Shown: piece by piece, positions 42,964-51,215 of the stretch
Layout: each line of letters starts with the position of its first letter
Numbering within the stretch: position 1 is the first letter of the stretch
Source of the DNA: Cribrihabitans marinus
GTDB lineage: Bacteria; Pseudomonadota; Alphaproteobacteria; Rhodobacterales; Rhodobacteraceae
Direction: 5' to 3'
Length of the DNA: 64,000 bases
Assembly: GCF_900109035.1 (NCBI RefSeq)
Contig: NZ_FNYD01000003.1
Coordinates: forward strand, 124,001 to 188,000
Program-made: the position numbers and the translations under genes
Notes under the pieces: model-generated
Seen by the model: only the letters and a program-made list of their open reading frames with translations
Told to the model about the DNA's origin: nothing
Database searches by the model: none

Positions 42964-44106
42964 TCAGCGGTTGGCAAGCATGTGGCGGGCGGTGATCACC
43001 CGCATGATCTCGTTGGTGCCTTCCAGGATCTGGTGCACGCGCAGGTCGCGCACAAGCTTCTCGATTCCGTAATCGGCCAGGTAGCCATAGCCGCCATGCA
43101 GTTGCAGGCATTGGTCGACGACCTTGGAGCCGGTCTCGGTCACGAATTTCTTGGCCATGGCGCAGAACTTGGTGGCGTCCGGGGCGCCCTGGTCCAGCTT
43201 CCACGCCGCCTGGCGCAGGAAGGTGCGCGCGGCCTGAAGCTCTATCTCCATGTCGGCCAGGCGGAATTGCAGCCCCTGGAACTGGTCGATGCTCTGGCCG
43301 AAGGCCTTGCGCTCGCCCATGTAATCCAGCGTCAGGTTCAGCGCGGTCTGGGCCGCGCCCAGCGAGCAGGAGGCGATGTTGAGCCGTCCGCCATCCAGCC
43401 CGGCCATGGCGTATCTGAAGCCCTTGCCCTCTTCGCCCACCAGGTTTTCGGCGGGGATCCTGCAATCGTCGAACTGCACCTGCGCGGTGGGCTGGCTGCG
43501 CCATCCCATCTTGTCCTCGAGCGCGCCGAAGCTGAGGCCCTTGGTGCCGTCCTCGACATAGACGGTCGAGATGCCGCGTGGCCCGTCCTCGCCGGTGCGC
43601 ACCATCACCACATAGGCATCCGAATAACCGCCTCCCGAGATGAAGGCCTTGGTGCCGTTGAGCGTATAGCCCTCGTTGCTGCGTTCCGCGCGGGTCTTGA
43701 GCGCGGCGGCGTCCGAGCCCGAGCCGGGTTCGGTCAGGCAATAGCTGAGCACGGTGTCGAGCGACAGGATGTCGGGCATGATCCGCGCCTTCATCTCGTC
43801 GCTGGCAAAGGTGTCCAGCATCTTGGCGCACATGTTGTGGATCGACAGGAACGCCGCGACGGACGGGCAGGCCATCGACAGCGCCTCGAAGACCAGCGTG
43901 GCGTCCAGCCGGCTGAGCCCCGAGCCGCCCGAATCCTCGGACACGTAGAGCCCGCCGAAACCCAGCTCGCCCACGCGCGGCCACAGGCCCTTGGGGATGG
44001 TTCCCTCGGCCTCCCACTGGCGGGCGAAGGGGGCGATCTGCTCCTGCCCAAAGGCATGGGCCATGTCAAAAATGGCGGTCTGTTCCTCGGTCAGTGCGAA
44101 ATCCAT
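42964..44106 (-). CDS. Acyl-CoA dehydrogenase, probably isobutyryl-CoA dehydrogenase
   Basis: This 380-residue FAD enzyme begins MDFALTEEQTAIFDMAHAFG (landmark). It carries YCLTEPGSGSDAAALKTRA, the flavin loop FISGGGYSDAYVVM and LQLHGGYGYLADYGIEKLVRD in the C-terminal half. The catalytic Glu362 is in ILEGTNEIMRV, the position used by isobutyryl-CoA dehydrogenase (ACAD8) and short-chain enzymes. Context with HIBYL-CoA hydrolase and mmsB supports isobutyryl-CoA as substrate. GAGGAGG precedes ATG 44106. A consensus-like promoter lies about 50 nt upstream. It is first in the valine unit. Confidence 0.92.
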   Translation of the reverse strand: MDFALTEEQTAIFDMAHAFGQEQIAPFARQWEAEGTIPKGLWPRVGELGFGGLYVSEDSGGSGLSRLDATLVFEALSMACPSVAAFLSIHNMCAKMLDTFASDEMKARIMPDILSLDTVLSYCLTEPGSGSDAAALKTRAERSNEGYTLNGTKAFISGGGYSDAYVVMVRTGEDGPRGISTVYVEDGTKGLSFGALEDKMGWRSQPTAQVQFDDCRIPAENLVGEEGKGFRYAMAGLDGGRLNIASCSLGAAQTALNLTLDYMGERKAFGQSIDQFQGLQFRLADMEIELQAARTFLRQAAWKLDQGAPDATKFCAMAKKFVTETGSKVVDQCLQLHGGYGYLADYGIEKLVRDLRVHQILEGTNEIMRVITARHMLANR

Positions 44107-44152
44107 GCGCGCCTCCTCGCTCGACGGGTTCGAGTAATTGAACAGTTGTTTA

Positions 44153-44181
44153 TTTATAGCTTTGACGAATTGCGCGATCAA
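44153..44181 (-). promoter_or_regulatory. Candidate sigma-70 promoter of the valine unit
   Basis: On the minus strand, TTGATC (44181-44176) and TATAAA (44158-44153) are spaced by exactly 17 nt. Transcription would start near 44146, 40 nt before the acyl-CoA dehydrogenase ATG. The leader contains AACAACTGTTCAA, a possible regulator site. Confidence 0.55.
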
Positions 44182-44191
44182 GTCATCATTG

Positions 44192-44210
44192 CCGCAAAGG
44201 CGCTTTGCGG
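44192..44210. other. Perfect hairpin after the YbdK-type gene
   Basis: CCGCAAAG (44192-44199), loop GCG, CTTTGCGG (44203-44210). It lies 15 nt past the stop of the minus-strand YbdK-type gene. There is no U-tract. It may mark the transcript end or lie in the upstream region of the valine promoter. Confidence 0.4.
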
Positions 44211-44224
44211 AATTGCATGGGCGC

Positions 44225-45340
44225 CTACAGGTCCTCGTGAAACTCGTCGATCAGGTGCTGGACCACGGCGCGGCCCGGATCCTCGCCCTTGGACAGCGCC
44301 TCGGCATGGACCCGGCGTTGCCGCGTGGCCGAGGTGCCGTTCTCGGCGATGCGCCGCAGCGAGGCCAGCTCGTTCAGGCTGCCCAGCGCCTCGGCGTCCT
44401 CGGCCAGAATGCCCATCAGCTCATCCATCAGCACGCTCATCGGCTTGATCGAGCGGTCGCCGAAATCGATCAGGCCCTCGCCAACCCCGTAGCGCTGTGC
44501 GCGCCAGCGGTTCTCGGCAATCAGGAAGCGGTCGTAGTTGCGCCAGCGCAGGTTGCGCGCCTTGAGCCGGCACAGCATCCGCACGATGGCCTGGTTCAGC
44601 GCGGCCAGCGCCAGGGTGTGCTCCATCCGCGGCGAGACGTCCATGATCCGCGTCTCCAGCGTCGGGAAGCGGTGCGAGGGGCGCAGGTCCCACCAGATCT
44701 TGGTGCTGTCCTCGATCACGCCCATGTCGATCAGCGCGCCGGTGGTGCGCTCGTATTCCGCCCAGCTGGCAAAGCTGGGAGGCAGGCCGGTCCGAGGCAG
44801 GTTGTCGAACACGGTCAGCCGGTAGGAGCTGAGCCGCGTGTCCTCGCCCTTCCAGAACGGCGAGGAGGTCGAAAGAGCCAGCATGTGCGGCAGGAAATAG
44901 CTGAGCTGTGGCATCAGGTCGGCGCGCAGGGCGTCGTCCTCGATCCCCACATGCACATGCATTCCGCAGATCAGCATCCGGCGGGCCACGCCGCCCAGCG
45001 CGTGATGCAGCGCGTCATAGCGTTCCTTGTGCGTGTGATGCTGGTCGCGCCAGTTGGCCGACGGGTGGCACGAGACCGCGATGGGGGCCAGGTTGTGCTC
45101 GGCGGCGCGTTCCGAGACGCAGGCCCGCAGCCGCCTGAGATCTTCGCGCGCGCTGGACACGGTGCCGTGGACGCGGGTGCCGACCTCGATCTGGCATTGC
45201 AGGAATTCGGGGCTGACCTGGCCTTCGAAATCCGCCTGGCACGCGGTCATCAGGGCCTCGGGCGCCACCGCCAGTTCCAGCGAGTCGCGGTCGACCAGCA
45301 GGTATTCCTCTTCGATGCCGATGGTGAAGTCTGTCTGCAT
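44225..45340 (-). CDS. Carboxylate-amine ligase, YbdK/GCS2 type
   Basis: This 371-residue protein is of the glutamate-cysteine ligase family 2 (YbdK). It starts [20 protein letters not shown] (landmark) and shows [66 protein letters not shown] and [14 protein letters not shown]. coli YbdK has weak glutamate-cysteine ligase activity; the true substrate is unknown. The ATP-grasp-like ligands in GIEEEY and LETRIMD are present. It is a single minus-strand gene, divergent from the methyltransferase gene. Confidence 0.93.
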   Translation of the reverse strand: MQTDFTIGIEEEYLLVDRDSLELAVAPEALMTACQADFEGQVSPEFLQCQIEVGTRVHGTVSSAREDLRRLRACVSERAAEHNLAPIAVSCHPSANWRDQHHTHKERYDALHHALGGVARRMLICGMHVHVGIEDDALRADLMPQLSYFLPHMLALSTSSPFWKGEDTRLSSYRLTVFDNLPRTGLPPSFASWAEYERTTGALIDMGVIEDSTKIWWDLRPSHRFPTLETRIMDVSPRMEHTLALAALNQAIVRMLCRLKARNLRWRNYDRFLIAENRWRAQRYGVGEGLIDFGDRSIKPMSVLMDELMGILAEDAEALGSLNELASLRRIAENGTSATRQRRVHAEALSKGEDPGRAVVQHLIDEFHEDL

Positions 45341-45476
45341 CGGGCCCTCCGCTTGCGATTTGCCCCAGAAAACAGCTTCGGCACCGCGCTGCCAAGAAAA
45401 TTTCGCCGTGCGCATGGACTTGGAACCGGTGGAAAAGGCGGCTAAGCAGCGCAGGCGCAGCCAGCAGGAGATGCGG

Positions 45477-46328
45477 ATGAAGCCCAAGACGCGCAAATTT
45501 CCCCGGATCAACGCGCTGCTCGATCCGCTCGACGTGAAACTGATCGACCGCAAGGACGAGATCGACGAGACCGCGCGGCTGCAGGCCTTCGAGCGGCGCG
45601 GCGGGCTCAAGGGGCCGGCCTATGCGCTGTCGCCGGGGATGGAGGGGTTCGACATCGCGCCGCTGGTCGAAGGCTATGGCGAACATGCCGAGGCGCTGCA
45701 GGCGCTGCGCGACCCCGGCCACAAGGGCGCAGGGTTCCGCATGGGCAACGGGTATTTCGACGCGCCGGATGCCGACGCGCTGTATCTGATGGTGCGCCGG
45801 TTCGCGCCCGCCCAGGTGATCGAGGTCGGCTGCGGCCACTCGACACGGGTGACGCGGCAGGCGGTGATCGATGGCGGGCTATCGACGCGCGTCACCGCCA
45901 TCGACCCGTATCCCCGCGCCGACATCGCCGACGTGGTCGACCGGTTCGAGCAGTCACGGCTGGAGGAGGTGGATCCGGCGCGGTTCGCGTCGCTGGGCGA
46001 CGGCGACATCCTGTTCATCGATTCCAGCCACCAGGTCCGGATCGGCAACGACGTGGCGCATCTCTTCTGCAGCATCATCCCGGCGCTGGCGCCGGGGGTG
46101 GTGATCCACGTGCATGACGTGTTCCTGCCCTACGAATACCCCAAGCGGTTCTTCTACGACTGTCCCGGCTGGGGCGAGCAATACCTGCTTCACGCACTGC
46201 TGCAATCGGGCGGCTTCGAGATCCTGTGGCCCGGCTACTACCTGCAGATGGAGCGGCCGGATGCGGTCGAGGCCCTGCCATTCCTGGGGCAGGGCCGGGC
46301 GCAATCCTTCTGGATGCGCAAGACCTGA
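45477..46328 (+). CDS. Class I SAM-dependent methyltransferase
   Basis: This 283-residue protein has a SAM-binding motif [13 protein letters not shown] (Gly118, Gly120) and a later [19 protein letters not shown], a motif seen in sugar or cephalosporin-hydroxylase-like methyltransferases. The C-terminal part has [21 protein letters not shown] at 45466-45470 lies 6 nt before ATG 45477, so I prefer it over ATG 45414 and 45471. The basic N-terminus ([10 protein letters not shown]) is not a signal peptide. The substrate is unknown. It is divergent from the YbdK-type gene and convergent with the transpeptidase gene. Confidence 0.85.
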   Translation: MKPKTRKFPRINALLDPLDVKLIDRKDEIDETARLQAFERRGGLKGPAYALSPGMEGFDIAPLVEGYGEHAEALQALRDPGHKGAGFRMGNGYFDAPDADALYLMVRRFAPAQVIEVGCGHSTRVTRQAVIDGGLSTRVTAIDPYPRADIADVVDRFEQSRLEEVDPARFASLGDGDILFIDSSHQVRIGNDVAHLFCSIIPALAPGVVIHVHDVFLPYEYPKRFFYDCPGWGEQYLLHALLQSGGFEILWPGYYLQMERPDAVEALPFLGQGRAQSFWMRKT

Positions 46329-46338
46329 GCGGCGCCGG

Positions 46339-46941
46339 TCAGAGAAGCAGCACCTTGGTGCCGATCTGCACCATCGGATAAAGTTCCTCTACATGCTGGT
46401 TGTAGAGACCGATGCAGCCCGACGAGCTTTGCCGGCCGATCTTGCGCGTGTCGTGGGTGCCATGCACCAGATAGGCCGGCCAGGCCAGATACATCGCGCG
46501 GGTCCCCAGAGGGTTGTCGGGACGACCGCCTTCGACACGCCTGGGCAGCGTGGGGTCGCGCTTGCGCATGTTGGCGGTGGGGGTCCAGCTGGGGTTCTCG
46601 GCCTTGCGCACGATCCGCGAGTAGCCGCGGCGCGTCAGCTCCTCGGTCATCGGCACTGACGAGGGATAGAGGCGGTAGGTCACGCCGTCGCCGCCCCAAT
46701 AATGCACTGCGCGGCTGTCGATATCGGCCAGAAGGCATCCGACGCCCAGACTGTCGAAATGGTCCTGCCAGTTGCGCTTGCGGAACGACGAGATGTTGCG
46801 GCGCACCGGCAACTGGTCGCGGATCGCCGGTTCGCTCTGCGGGAAGGCGTCACTGGTCTGCGCGCGCAGCAGCGCCGGTGAGGCGAGCGTGGCCGCTGCC
46901 CCCAGGAGGGCGCCGCGCCGGGTCAATCTGGATCTGGTCAC
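46339..46941 (-). CDS. Exported L,D-transpeptidase (YkuD family)
   Basis: This 200-residue protein has a twin-arginine type signal (LTRRGALLGAAATL, residues 6-19; cleavage near ALLRA). The YkuD catalytic region has His160 in YLVHGTHD and Cys176 in SSSGCIGLYN. The usual HGCIR is SGCIG, so the Arg after Ile is missing, as in a subset of alphaproteobacterial homologues. It would form or remodel 3-3 peptidoglycan links or attach proteins. The GTG start at 46941 has GGAGGTTCAC directly upstream. It lies downstream of mmsA but behind two strong hairpins. Confidence 0.9.
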   Translation of the reverse strand: MTRSRLTRRGALLGAAATLASPALLRAQTSDAFPQSEPAIRDQLPVRRNISSFRKRNWQDHFDSLGVGCLLADIDSRAVHYWGGDGVTYRLYPSSVPMTEELTRRGYSRIVRKAENPSWTPTANMRKRDPTLPRRVEGGRPDNPLGTRAMYLAWPAYLVHGTHDTRKIGRQSSSGCIGLYNQHVEELYPMVQIGTKVLLL

Positions 46942-47032
46942 GTGAACCTCCGGACATTGAACGTTTGGCCGTAAAGATACGCTGCGGGCGCCGGATTTGC
47001 CAGCGCCCGTGTGTGAAAAATCCGTGATGGTG

Positions 47033-47079
47033 CCGGCGGAGTTCCGCCGGTCGCGGCCCCGTGTGTCGTGCCGGGGCCG
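47033..47079 (-). terminator. Two tandem hairpins after mmsA
   Basis: CGGCCCCG (47054-47061)/CGGGGCCG (47072-47079) and CCGGCGGA (47033-47040)/TCCGCCGG (47043-47050) form two perfect 8-bp stems just after the mmsA stop on the minus strand. A TTTTT follows 12 nt after the second. They probably end the mmsA transcript. Confidence 0.6.
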
Positions 47080-47089
47080 GGCCGGAGGC

Positions 47090-48589
47090 TCAGTCCATGG
47101 CCTTGAAGTTGAATTCGCCGCCTTCCTTGATGCCCGACGGCCAGCGCGAGGTGATCGTCTTGGTGCGCGTGTAGAACTTGAACGCGTCGGGTCCGTGCTG
47201 GTTGAGATCGCCGAAGGCCGACTTCTTCCAGCCGCCGAAGGTGTGATAGGCCAGCGGCACCGGGATCGGCACGTTGATGCCCACCATGCCGATGTTGATC
47301 CGGTTGGCGAAATCGCGCGCCGCGTCGCCGTCGCGGGTGAAGATCGCGGTGCCGTTGCCGTATTCGTGGTCCATCGCCAGGCTCAGCGCGTCCTCGTAGG
47401 TCTGCGCGCGCACGGTGCTCAGGACCGGGCCAAAGATCTCCTTCTTGTAGATGTCCATCTCGGGCGTCACGTGGTCGAACAGGTGCGGGCCGACAAAGAA
47501 GCCGTCCTCGTAGCCCTGCAGCGAGAAGCCGCGGCCGTCGACCACCAGCTTGGCGCCCTGATCGACCCCGGACTGCACCAGCCGTTCGATATTGGCCTTG
47601 GCCGCGGCGGTGACAACGGGGCCATAATCCACGTCGTCGCCGGCGGTGTAGGGGCCGACCTTCAGCTTTTCGATGCGCGGCACCAGCTTGTCGATCAGCC
47701 GGTCGGCGGTCTCGTCGCCCACCGGAACCGCGACCGAGATCGCCATGCAACGCTCGCCCGCAGCCCCGTAACCCGCGCCGATCAGCGCATCGGCGGCCTG
47801 GTCCATGTCGGCGTCGGGCATCACGATCATGTGGTTCTTGGCGCCGCCGAAACACTGCACGCGCTTGCCGTTGGCGCAGCCGGTGCCATAGATGTATTCG
47901 GCGATCGGGGTGGAGCCCACGAAGCCGATCGACTGGATCACCGGGTGGTGCAGGATCGCGTCCACGGCCGCCTTGTCGCCGTTCACCACCTGCAGGATGC
48001 CCTTGGGCAGCCCGGCCTCTTCCATCAGCTCCGCCAGCATGAGCGGCACCGAGGGGTCGCGCTCGGACGGCTTGAGGATGAAGGCGTTGCCGCAGGCGAT
48101 GGCGGGGGCGAACATCCACATCGGGATCATGGCGGGAAAGTTGAACGGGGTGATTCCGGCGCAGACGCCCAGCGGCTGGCGCATCGAATACATGTCGATG
48201 CCGGGGCCGGCGCTGTCGGTGAACTCGCCCTTCAGCATCTGCGGCGCGCCGATGCAATATTCCACCACTTCCAGACCGCGTTGCACATCGCCCTTGGCGT
48301 CGGGCAGGGTCTTGCCGTGCTCGCGGCTCAGCGCCTCGGCCAGCTTGTCCATGTCGCGGTTCAGCAAGTCAACGAATTTCATCAGAACCCGCGCCCGGCG
48401 CTGCGGGTTGGTGGCGCCCCAGGCCGGCTGCGCGGTGGCGGCGATCTCGACGGCCTTGTCGATCTCCTCAGAGGATGCCAGCGGCACCTTGGCCTGGACC
48501 TCGCCGGTGGCGGGGTTGAACACATCGGCGAACCGGCCGGACGTGCCGTTGACGTGCGCCCCGCCGAGATAGTGGGTTAGCTCTTGCAT
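47090..48589 (-). CDS. mmsA: Methylmalonate-semialdehyde dehydrogenase (acylating)
   Basis: This 499-residue CoA-acylating aldehyde dehydrogenase converts methylmalonate semialdehyde to propionyl-CoA, the step after MmsB. Landmarks are GVCAGITPFNFPAMIPMWMF (split here by family position, near 145), FILKPSERDP, IGFVGSTPIAEYIY, the nucleophile Cys near 280 in AAGERCMAISVAV, and FGPVLSTVRA. GGAGGACC precedes ATG 48589. It is a single gene, 3 kb from the rest of the valine unit, and divergent from a LysR gene that probably regulates it. Confidence 0.95.
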   Translation of the reverse strand: MQELTHYLGGAHVNGTSGRFADVFNPATGEVQAKVPLASSEEIDKAVEIAATAQPAWGATNPQRRARVLMKFVDLLNRDMDKLAEALSREHGKTLPDAKGDVQRGLEVVEYCIGAPQMLKGEFTDSAGPGIDMYSMRQPLGVCAGITPFNFPAMIPMWMFAPAIACGNAFILKPSERDPSVPLMLAELMEEAGLPKGILQVVNGDKAAVDAILHHPVIQSIGFVGSTPIAEYIYGTGCANGKRVQCFGGAKNHMIVMPDADMDQAADALIGAGYGAAGERCMAISVAVPVGDETADRLIDKLVPRIEKLKVGPYTAGDDVDYGPVVTAAAKANIERLVQSGVDQGAKLVVDGRGFSLQGYEDGFFVGPHLFDHVTPEMDIYKKEIFGPVLSTVRAQTYEDALSLAMDHEYGNGTAIFTRDGDAARDFANRINIGMVGINVPIPVPLAYHTFGGWKKSAFGDLNQHGPDAFKFYTRTKTITSRWPSGIKEGGEFNFKAMD

Positions 48590-48703
48590 GACTGGTCCTC
48601 CATCGGGAATTTGCGAACAGGATAGGCTTGCACAAATCCCCTGAACAGAGGCAACATCTCAAAGGCGTTTTGCATTTTCGCAGGGAAGGGCCTAGGATTG
48701 GGC

Positions 48704-49612
48704 ATGGATCCGCACTGGGACGACATGAAGGTCTTTCTGGCCGTGGCCCGCGAGGAAAGCCTGTCCGGGGCCGGACGGGTGCTCAAGCTGGACCCGGCCA
48801 CGGTCGGCCGCCGCATCGCCCGGCTGGAGGGCGCCTTCGAAGCTCCGCTCTTCGTCAAGTCACCCCAGGGCTACACCATGACCGCCGCCGGCGAGCGGCT
48901 GCTGGCCCATGCCGAACAGGCCGAGGAGGCGATGCGCGGCGCCGCGGAATCGCTGACCGGCCCGGCCGACCGGCTGAGCGGGCAGATCCGCATCGGTGCG
49001 CCGGACGGCTGCGCCAATTTCATCCTGCCGCAGGTCTGCGCCCGGATCGGGCGCGATCACCCCGACCTGGACATCCAGATCCTGGCGCTTCCGCGGATCA
49101 TCAACCTCAGCCGGCGCGAGGCGGACATGGCGATCACCGTCAGCCCGCCGACCGCCGGGCAGCTGCTGGTGCAGAAGATCACCGACTACAAGCTGCACCT
49201 GGTCGCCTCGCGCCGGTATCTGCGCCGCAATCCGCCGATCACCTCGGTCGAGGATCTCGTCGATCACCGGATCATCGGCTATATCCCCGACATGGTGTTC
49301 GACCGCGAACTGGACTATCTCAGCGACCTCGGCATCGAGCGGGTGGCGCTGGCGTCGAACTCGGTTGCGGTGCAGCTGCGGCTGGTGGCGCATGACACCG
49401 CTCTGTGCATCGCGCATGACTTCACGCTGGCCTTCAACGGGCGCCTGCGCAAGGTGCTGGCCGACCAGATCAGCCTGACCCGCAGCTTCTATCTGGTGCG
49501 CCACCAGGGCGACCGGCGCAGCGAACGCCTGAACCGCTTTGCCGAGACGCTGAGCCGCGGCATCCGTGACGAAGTCGCCCATCTGGAGGAACAGAGCGCC
49601 CCGGCGTCTTGA
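48704..49612 (+). CDS. LysR-type regulator divergent from mmsA
   Basis: This 302-residue LysR-family regulator has a winged helix at about 1-60 (DDMKVFLAVAREESLSGAGRVLKLDPATVGRR, cited in two parts: VFLAVAREESLSGAG, LDPATVGRRI) and an effector domain from about 90. ATG 48704 is preferred because AGGA lies 6 nt upstream; an in-frame TTG at 48698 is also possible. It is divergent from mmsA across 114 nt, the classic layout for a LysR activator and its target. A TTGC-N5-CGCA sequence with T-N11-A spacing lies at 48670-48682. Confidence 0.9.
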   Translation: MDPHWDDMKVFLAVAREESLSGAGRVLKLDPATVGRRIARLEGAFEAPLFVKSPQGYTMTAAGERLLAHAEQAEEAMRGAAESLTGPADRLSGQIRIGAPDGCANFILPQVCARIGRDHPDLDIQILALPRIINLSRREADMAITVSPPTAGQLLVQKITDYKLHLVASRRYLRRNPPITSVEDLVDHRIIGYIPDMVFDRELDYLSDLGIERVALASNSVAVQLRLVAHDTALCIAHDFTLAFNGRLRKVLADQISLTRSFYLVRHQGDRRSERLNRFAETLSRGIRDEVAHLEEQSAPAS

Positions 49613-49674
49613 CAGGGCAGGCCATTGCGGCAACCTTTTGATGACCGAAGGAAAAGATCGCCGGGGTATCGCAT

Positions 49675-50109
49675 ATGCTTGTCCAGTCCATTCTCAAGTC
49701 CAAGGCCGGCAGCGGCGTTGTCACGGTTCCGGCCAAGGCCAGCGTGGCCGAAGCGGCCAAGATCCTGGCCGAGAAACGGATCGGCACGGTGGTCGTCTCC
49801 GACGATGGCGAGACCGCGCTGGGGATCCTGTCCGAGCGCGACATCGTGCGCGAACTGGCGGCCAGCGGGGCCGACTGCCTGACCCGCGCGGTCAGCGACT
49901 ACATGACCAAGGAGCTTGTCACCTGCACGGTCGAGACCACGGTCGAAAGCCTGATGTCGCAGATGACCGAGGGCCGGTTCCGGCACATGCCGGTGATCGA
50001 GGACGGCAAGCTGATCGGCATCGTCACGCTGGGCGACGTGGTCAAGGCGCAGCTCTCCGAACTGGCGATGGAAAAGGATGCCCTGCAGGGCATGATCATG
50101 GGTCACTGA
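49675..50109 (+). CDS. Two-CBS-domain protein
   Basis: This 144-residue protein consists of two CBS domains (about 5-62 and 73-130) and nothing else. Landmarks are SVAEAAKILAEKRIGTVVV, GILSERDIVREL, VSDYMTKELVTC and GRFRHMPVIEDGKLIGIVTLGD. Such stand-alone pairs bind adenine nucleotides and act as energy or redox sensors. It follows the LysR gene by 62 nt and precedes coaD by 81 nt on the same strand. No effector domain is fused, so any partner is unknown. Confidence 0.93.
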   Translation: MLVQSILKSKAGSGVVTVPAKASVAEAAKILAEKRIGTVVVSDDGETALGILSERDIVRELAASGADCLTRAVSDYMTKELVTCTVETTVESLMSQMTEGRFRHMPVIEDGKLIGIVTLGDVVKAQLSELAMEKDALQGMIMGH

Positions 50110-50190
50110 ACCCGTCCTCCGGGCCGGGCTTGCGCTGACCCGTCCGTTGTGCTTGCTGGCGCGGCAGAAACGTTGCGCAGGAGACCCCCG

Positions 50191-50694
50191 ATGCGAATTG
50201 GTTTGTATCCCGGGACATTCGATCCGATCACGCATGGCCATCTCGACATCATCCGCCGGGCTGCGGCGCTGGTGGACAAGCTCGTCATCGGCGTGGCGAT
50301 CAACCGCGACAAGGGGCCGCTGTTCCCGCTGGAAGAGCGCGTCGCCCTGATCGAGGCGGAATGCGAGGCGCTCTCGGCGCAGACCGGGACCGAGATCGTG
50401 GCGCATCCCTTCGAGAATCTGCTGATCGACTGCGCCAATGATGTGGGCGCACAGATCATCGTGCGCGGTCTGCGCGCGGTGTCCGATTTCGAATACGAAT
50501 TCCAGATGGTCGGCATGAACCGCGCGCTGGACGATTCCGTCGAGACGGTGTTCCTGATGGCCGAGGCCGAGCACCAGGCGATCGCGTCGAAACTGGTCAA
50601 GGAGATCGCCAGGCTGGGCGGCGACGTGTCCAACTTCGTCACACCGCGGGTCGAGCAGGCCCTGAAGGACCGCCTGGCGCGCGCGGCCGGTTGA
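50191..50694 (+). CDS. coaD: Phosphopantetheine adenylyltransferase
   Basis: This 167-residue enzyme adenylates 4'-phosphopantetheine to dephospho-CoA, the fourth step of CoA synthesis. The nucleotidyltransferase signature is GTFDPITHGH (Thr14-His17). Other landmarks are VIVRGLRAVSDFEYEFQMVGMNR (in pieces) and KEIARLGGDVSNFV. The usual ISSS before KEI is IASK here, a mild variant. CAGGAG lies before ATG 50191. The stop is inside a TTGA overlap with the next small gene. Confidence 0.96.
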   Translation: MRIGLYPGTFDPITHGHLDIIRRAAALVDKLVIGVAINRDKGPLFPLEERVALIEAECEALSAQTGTEIVAHPFENLLIDCANDVGAQIIVRGLRAVSDFEYEFQMVGMNRALDDSVETVFLMAEAEHQAIASKLVKEIARLGGDVSNFVTPRVEQALKDRLARAAG

Positions 50695-50996
50695 GCGGCT
50701 GGCGACGGATCACCACCCGCGCGGATTTCTGCGATGCGGTGGTCGACCGTGTGATCCTGGGCGACGGGCTCCGCTTCGTCATAGGCTCCGACGCCACGAT
50801 CTCCGGGCAGGCCCATGGCGTGGCCCTGTCCGGCGTCTGGACCTGGAACGAGGGGTATTTCTGCCGCAATGCCCGCGTCGGGGAGGCAGAGACCGGAAAG
50901 GATTGCGAGGTGATCGAAGTGGCGCCGGGCCGGATGCGCTATACCCGCGACCGGGGCCGGGGCGCGTCGGTGGTCGTGACTATACCCGACGCCTGA
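50691..50996 (+). CDS. Small conserved protein coupled to coaD
   Basis: This 101-residue protein of unknown function begins in a TTGA overlap with the coaD stop, so TTG 50691 is the likely start; no ATG is available. Landmarks are TTRADFCDAVVDRVILGDG, GVALSGVWTWNEGYFCRN, GKDCEVIEV and RYTRDRGRGASVVVTI. Three cysteines (FCDA, YFCRN, KDCEV) recur. In related bacteria such proteins are sometimes labelled dihydrodipicolinate reductase without support. The fold looks like a small beta-rich domain. No signal peptide is visible from this start. Confidence 0.7.
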   Translation: MSGWRRITTRADFCDAVVDRVILGDGLRFVIGSDATISGQAHGVALSGVWTWNEGYFCRNARVGEAETGKDCEVIEVAPGRMRYTRDRGRGASVVVTIPDA

Positions 50997-51000
50997 GCCG

Positions 51001-51144
51001 CTAGCGCCAGAAGGCGACCCAGTCGATCAGGTCCATCAGCTTGCGGGTGAGAAACAGCAGGTGCTCGGTGCCGAAGAACGCAAAGTCCAGCATCAGCCCG
51101 CCGAGAATGAGAATCCCGAGCCAGAGGGCGATCTGATTGGTCAT
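51001..51144 (-). CDS. 47-residue membrane protein next to gap
   Basis: This very small protein is one membrane helix (about 6-27, LWLGILILGGLMLDFAFFG) followed by LLFLTRKLMDLIDWVAFWR. CAGGAC lies before ATG 51144. It follows gap on the same strand after 71 nt and is probably on its transcript. I recall similar tiny frames next to gap in other roseobacters, where they may be mislabelled as GAPDH. Function is unknown; the amphipathic C-terminus could bind the membrane surface. Confidence 0.7.
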   Translation of the reverse strand: MTNQIALWLGILILGGLMLDFAFFGTEHLLFLTRKLMDLIDWVAFWR

Positions 51145-51215
51145 GGGGTCCTGCCGAAAATGAAATGCGCCCGCACCGGAGTAGCCGTGCAGGCGCGGCG
51201 TCGCAAGGGGGCAGG

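Noticed and set aside
48670-48682. LysR-type T-N11-A box between mmsA and its LysR gene
   Set aside because: TTGCATTTTCGCA has the right spacing but poor symmetry; I mention it in the gene entry but do not list it as a site.
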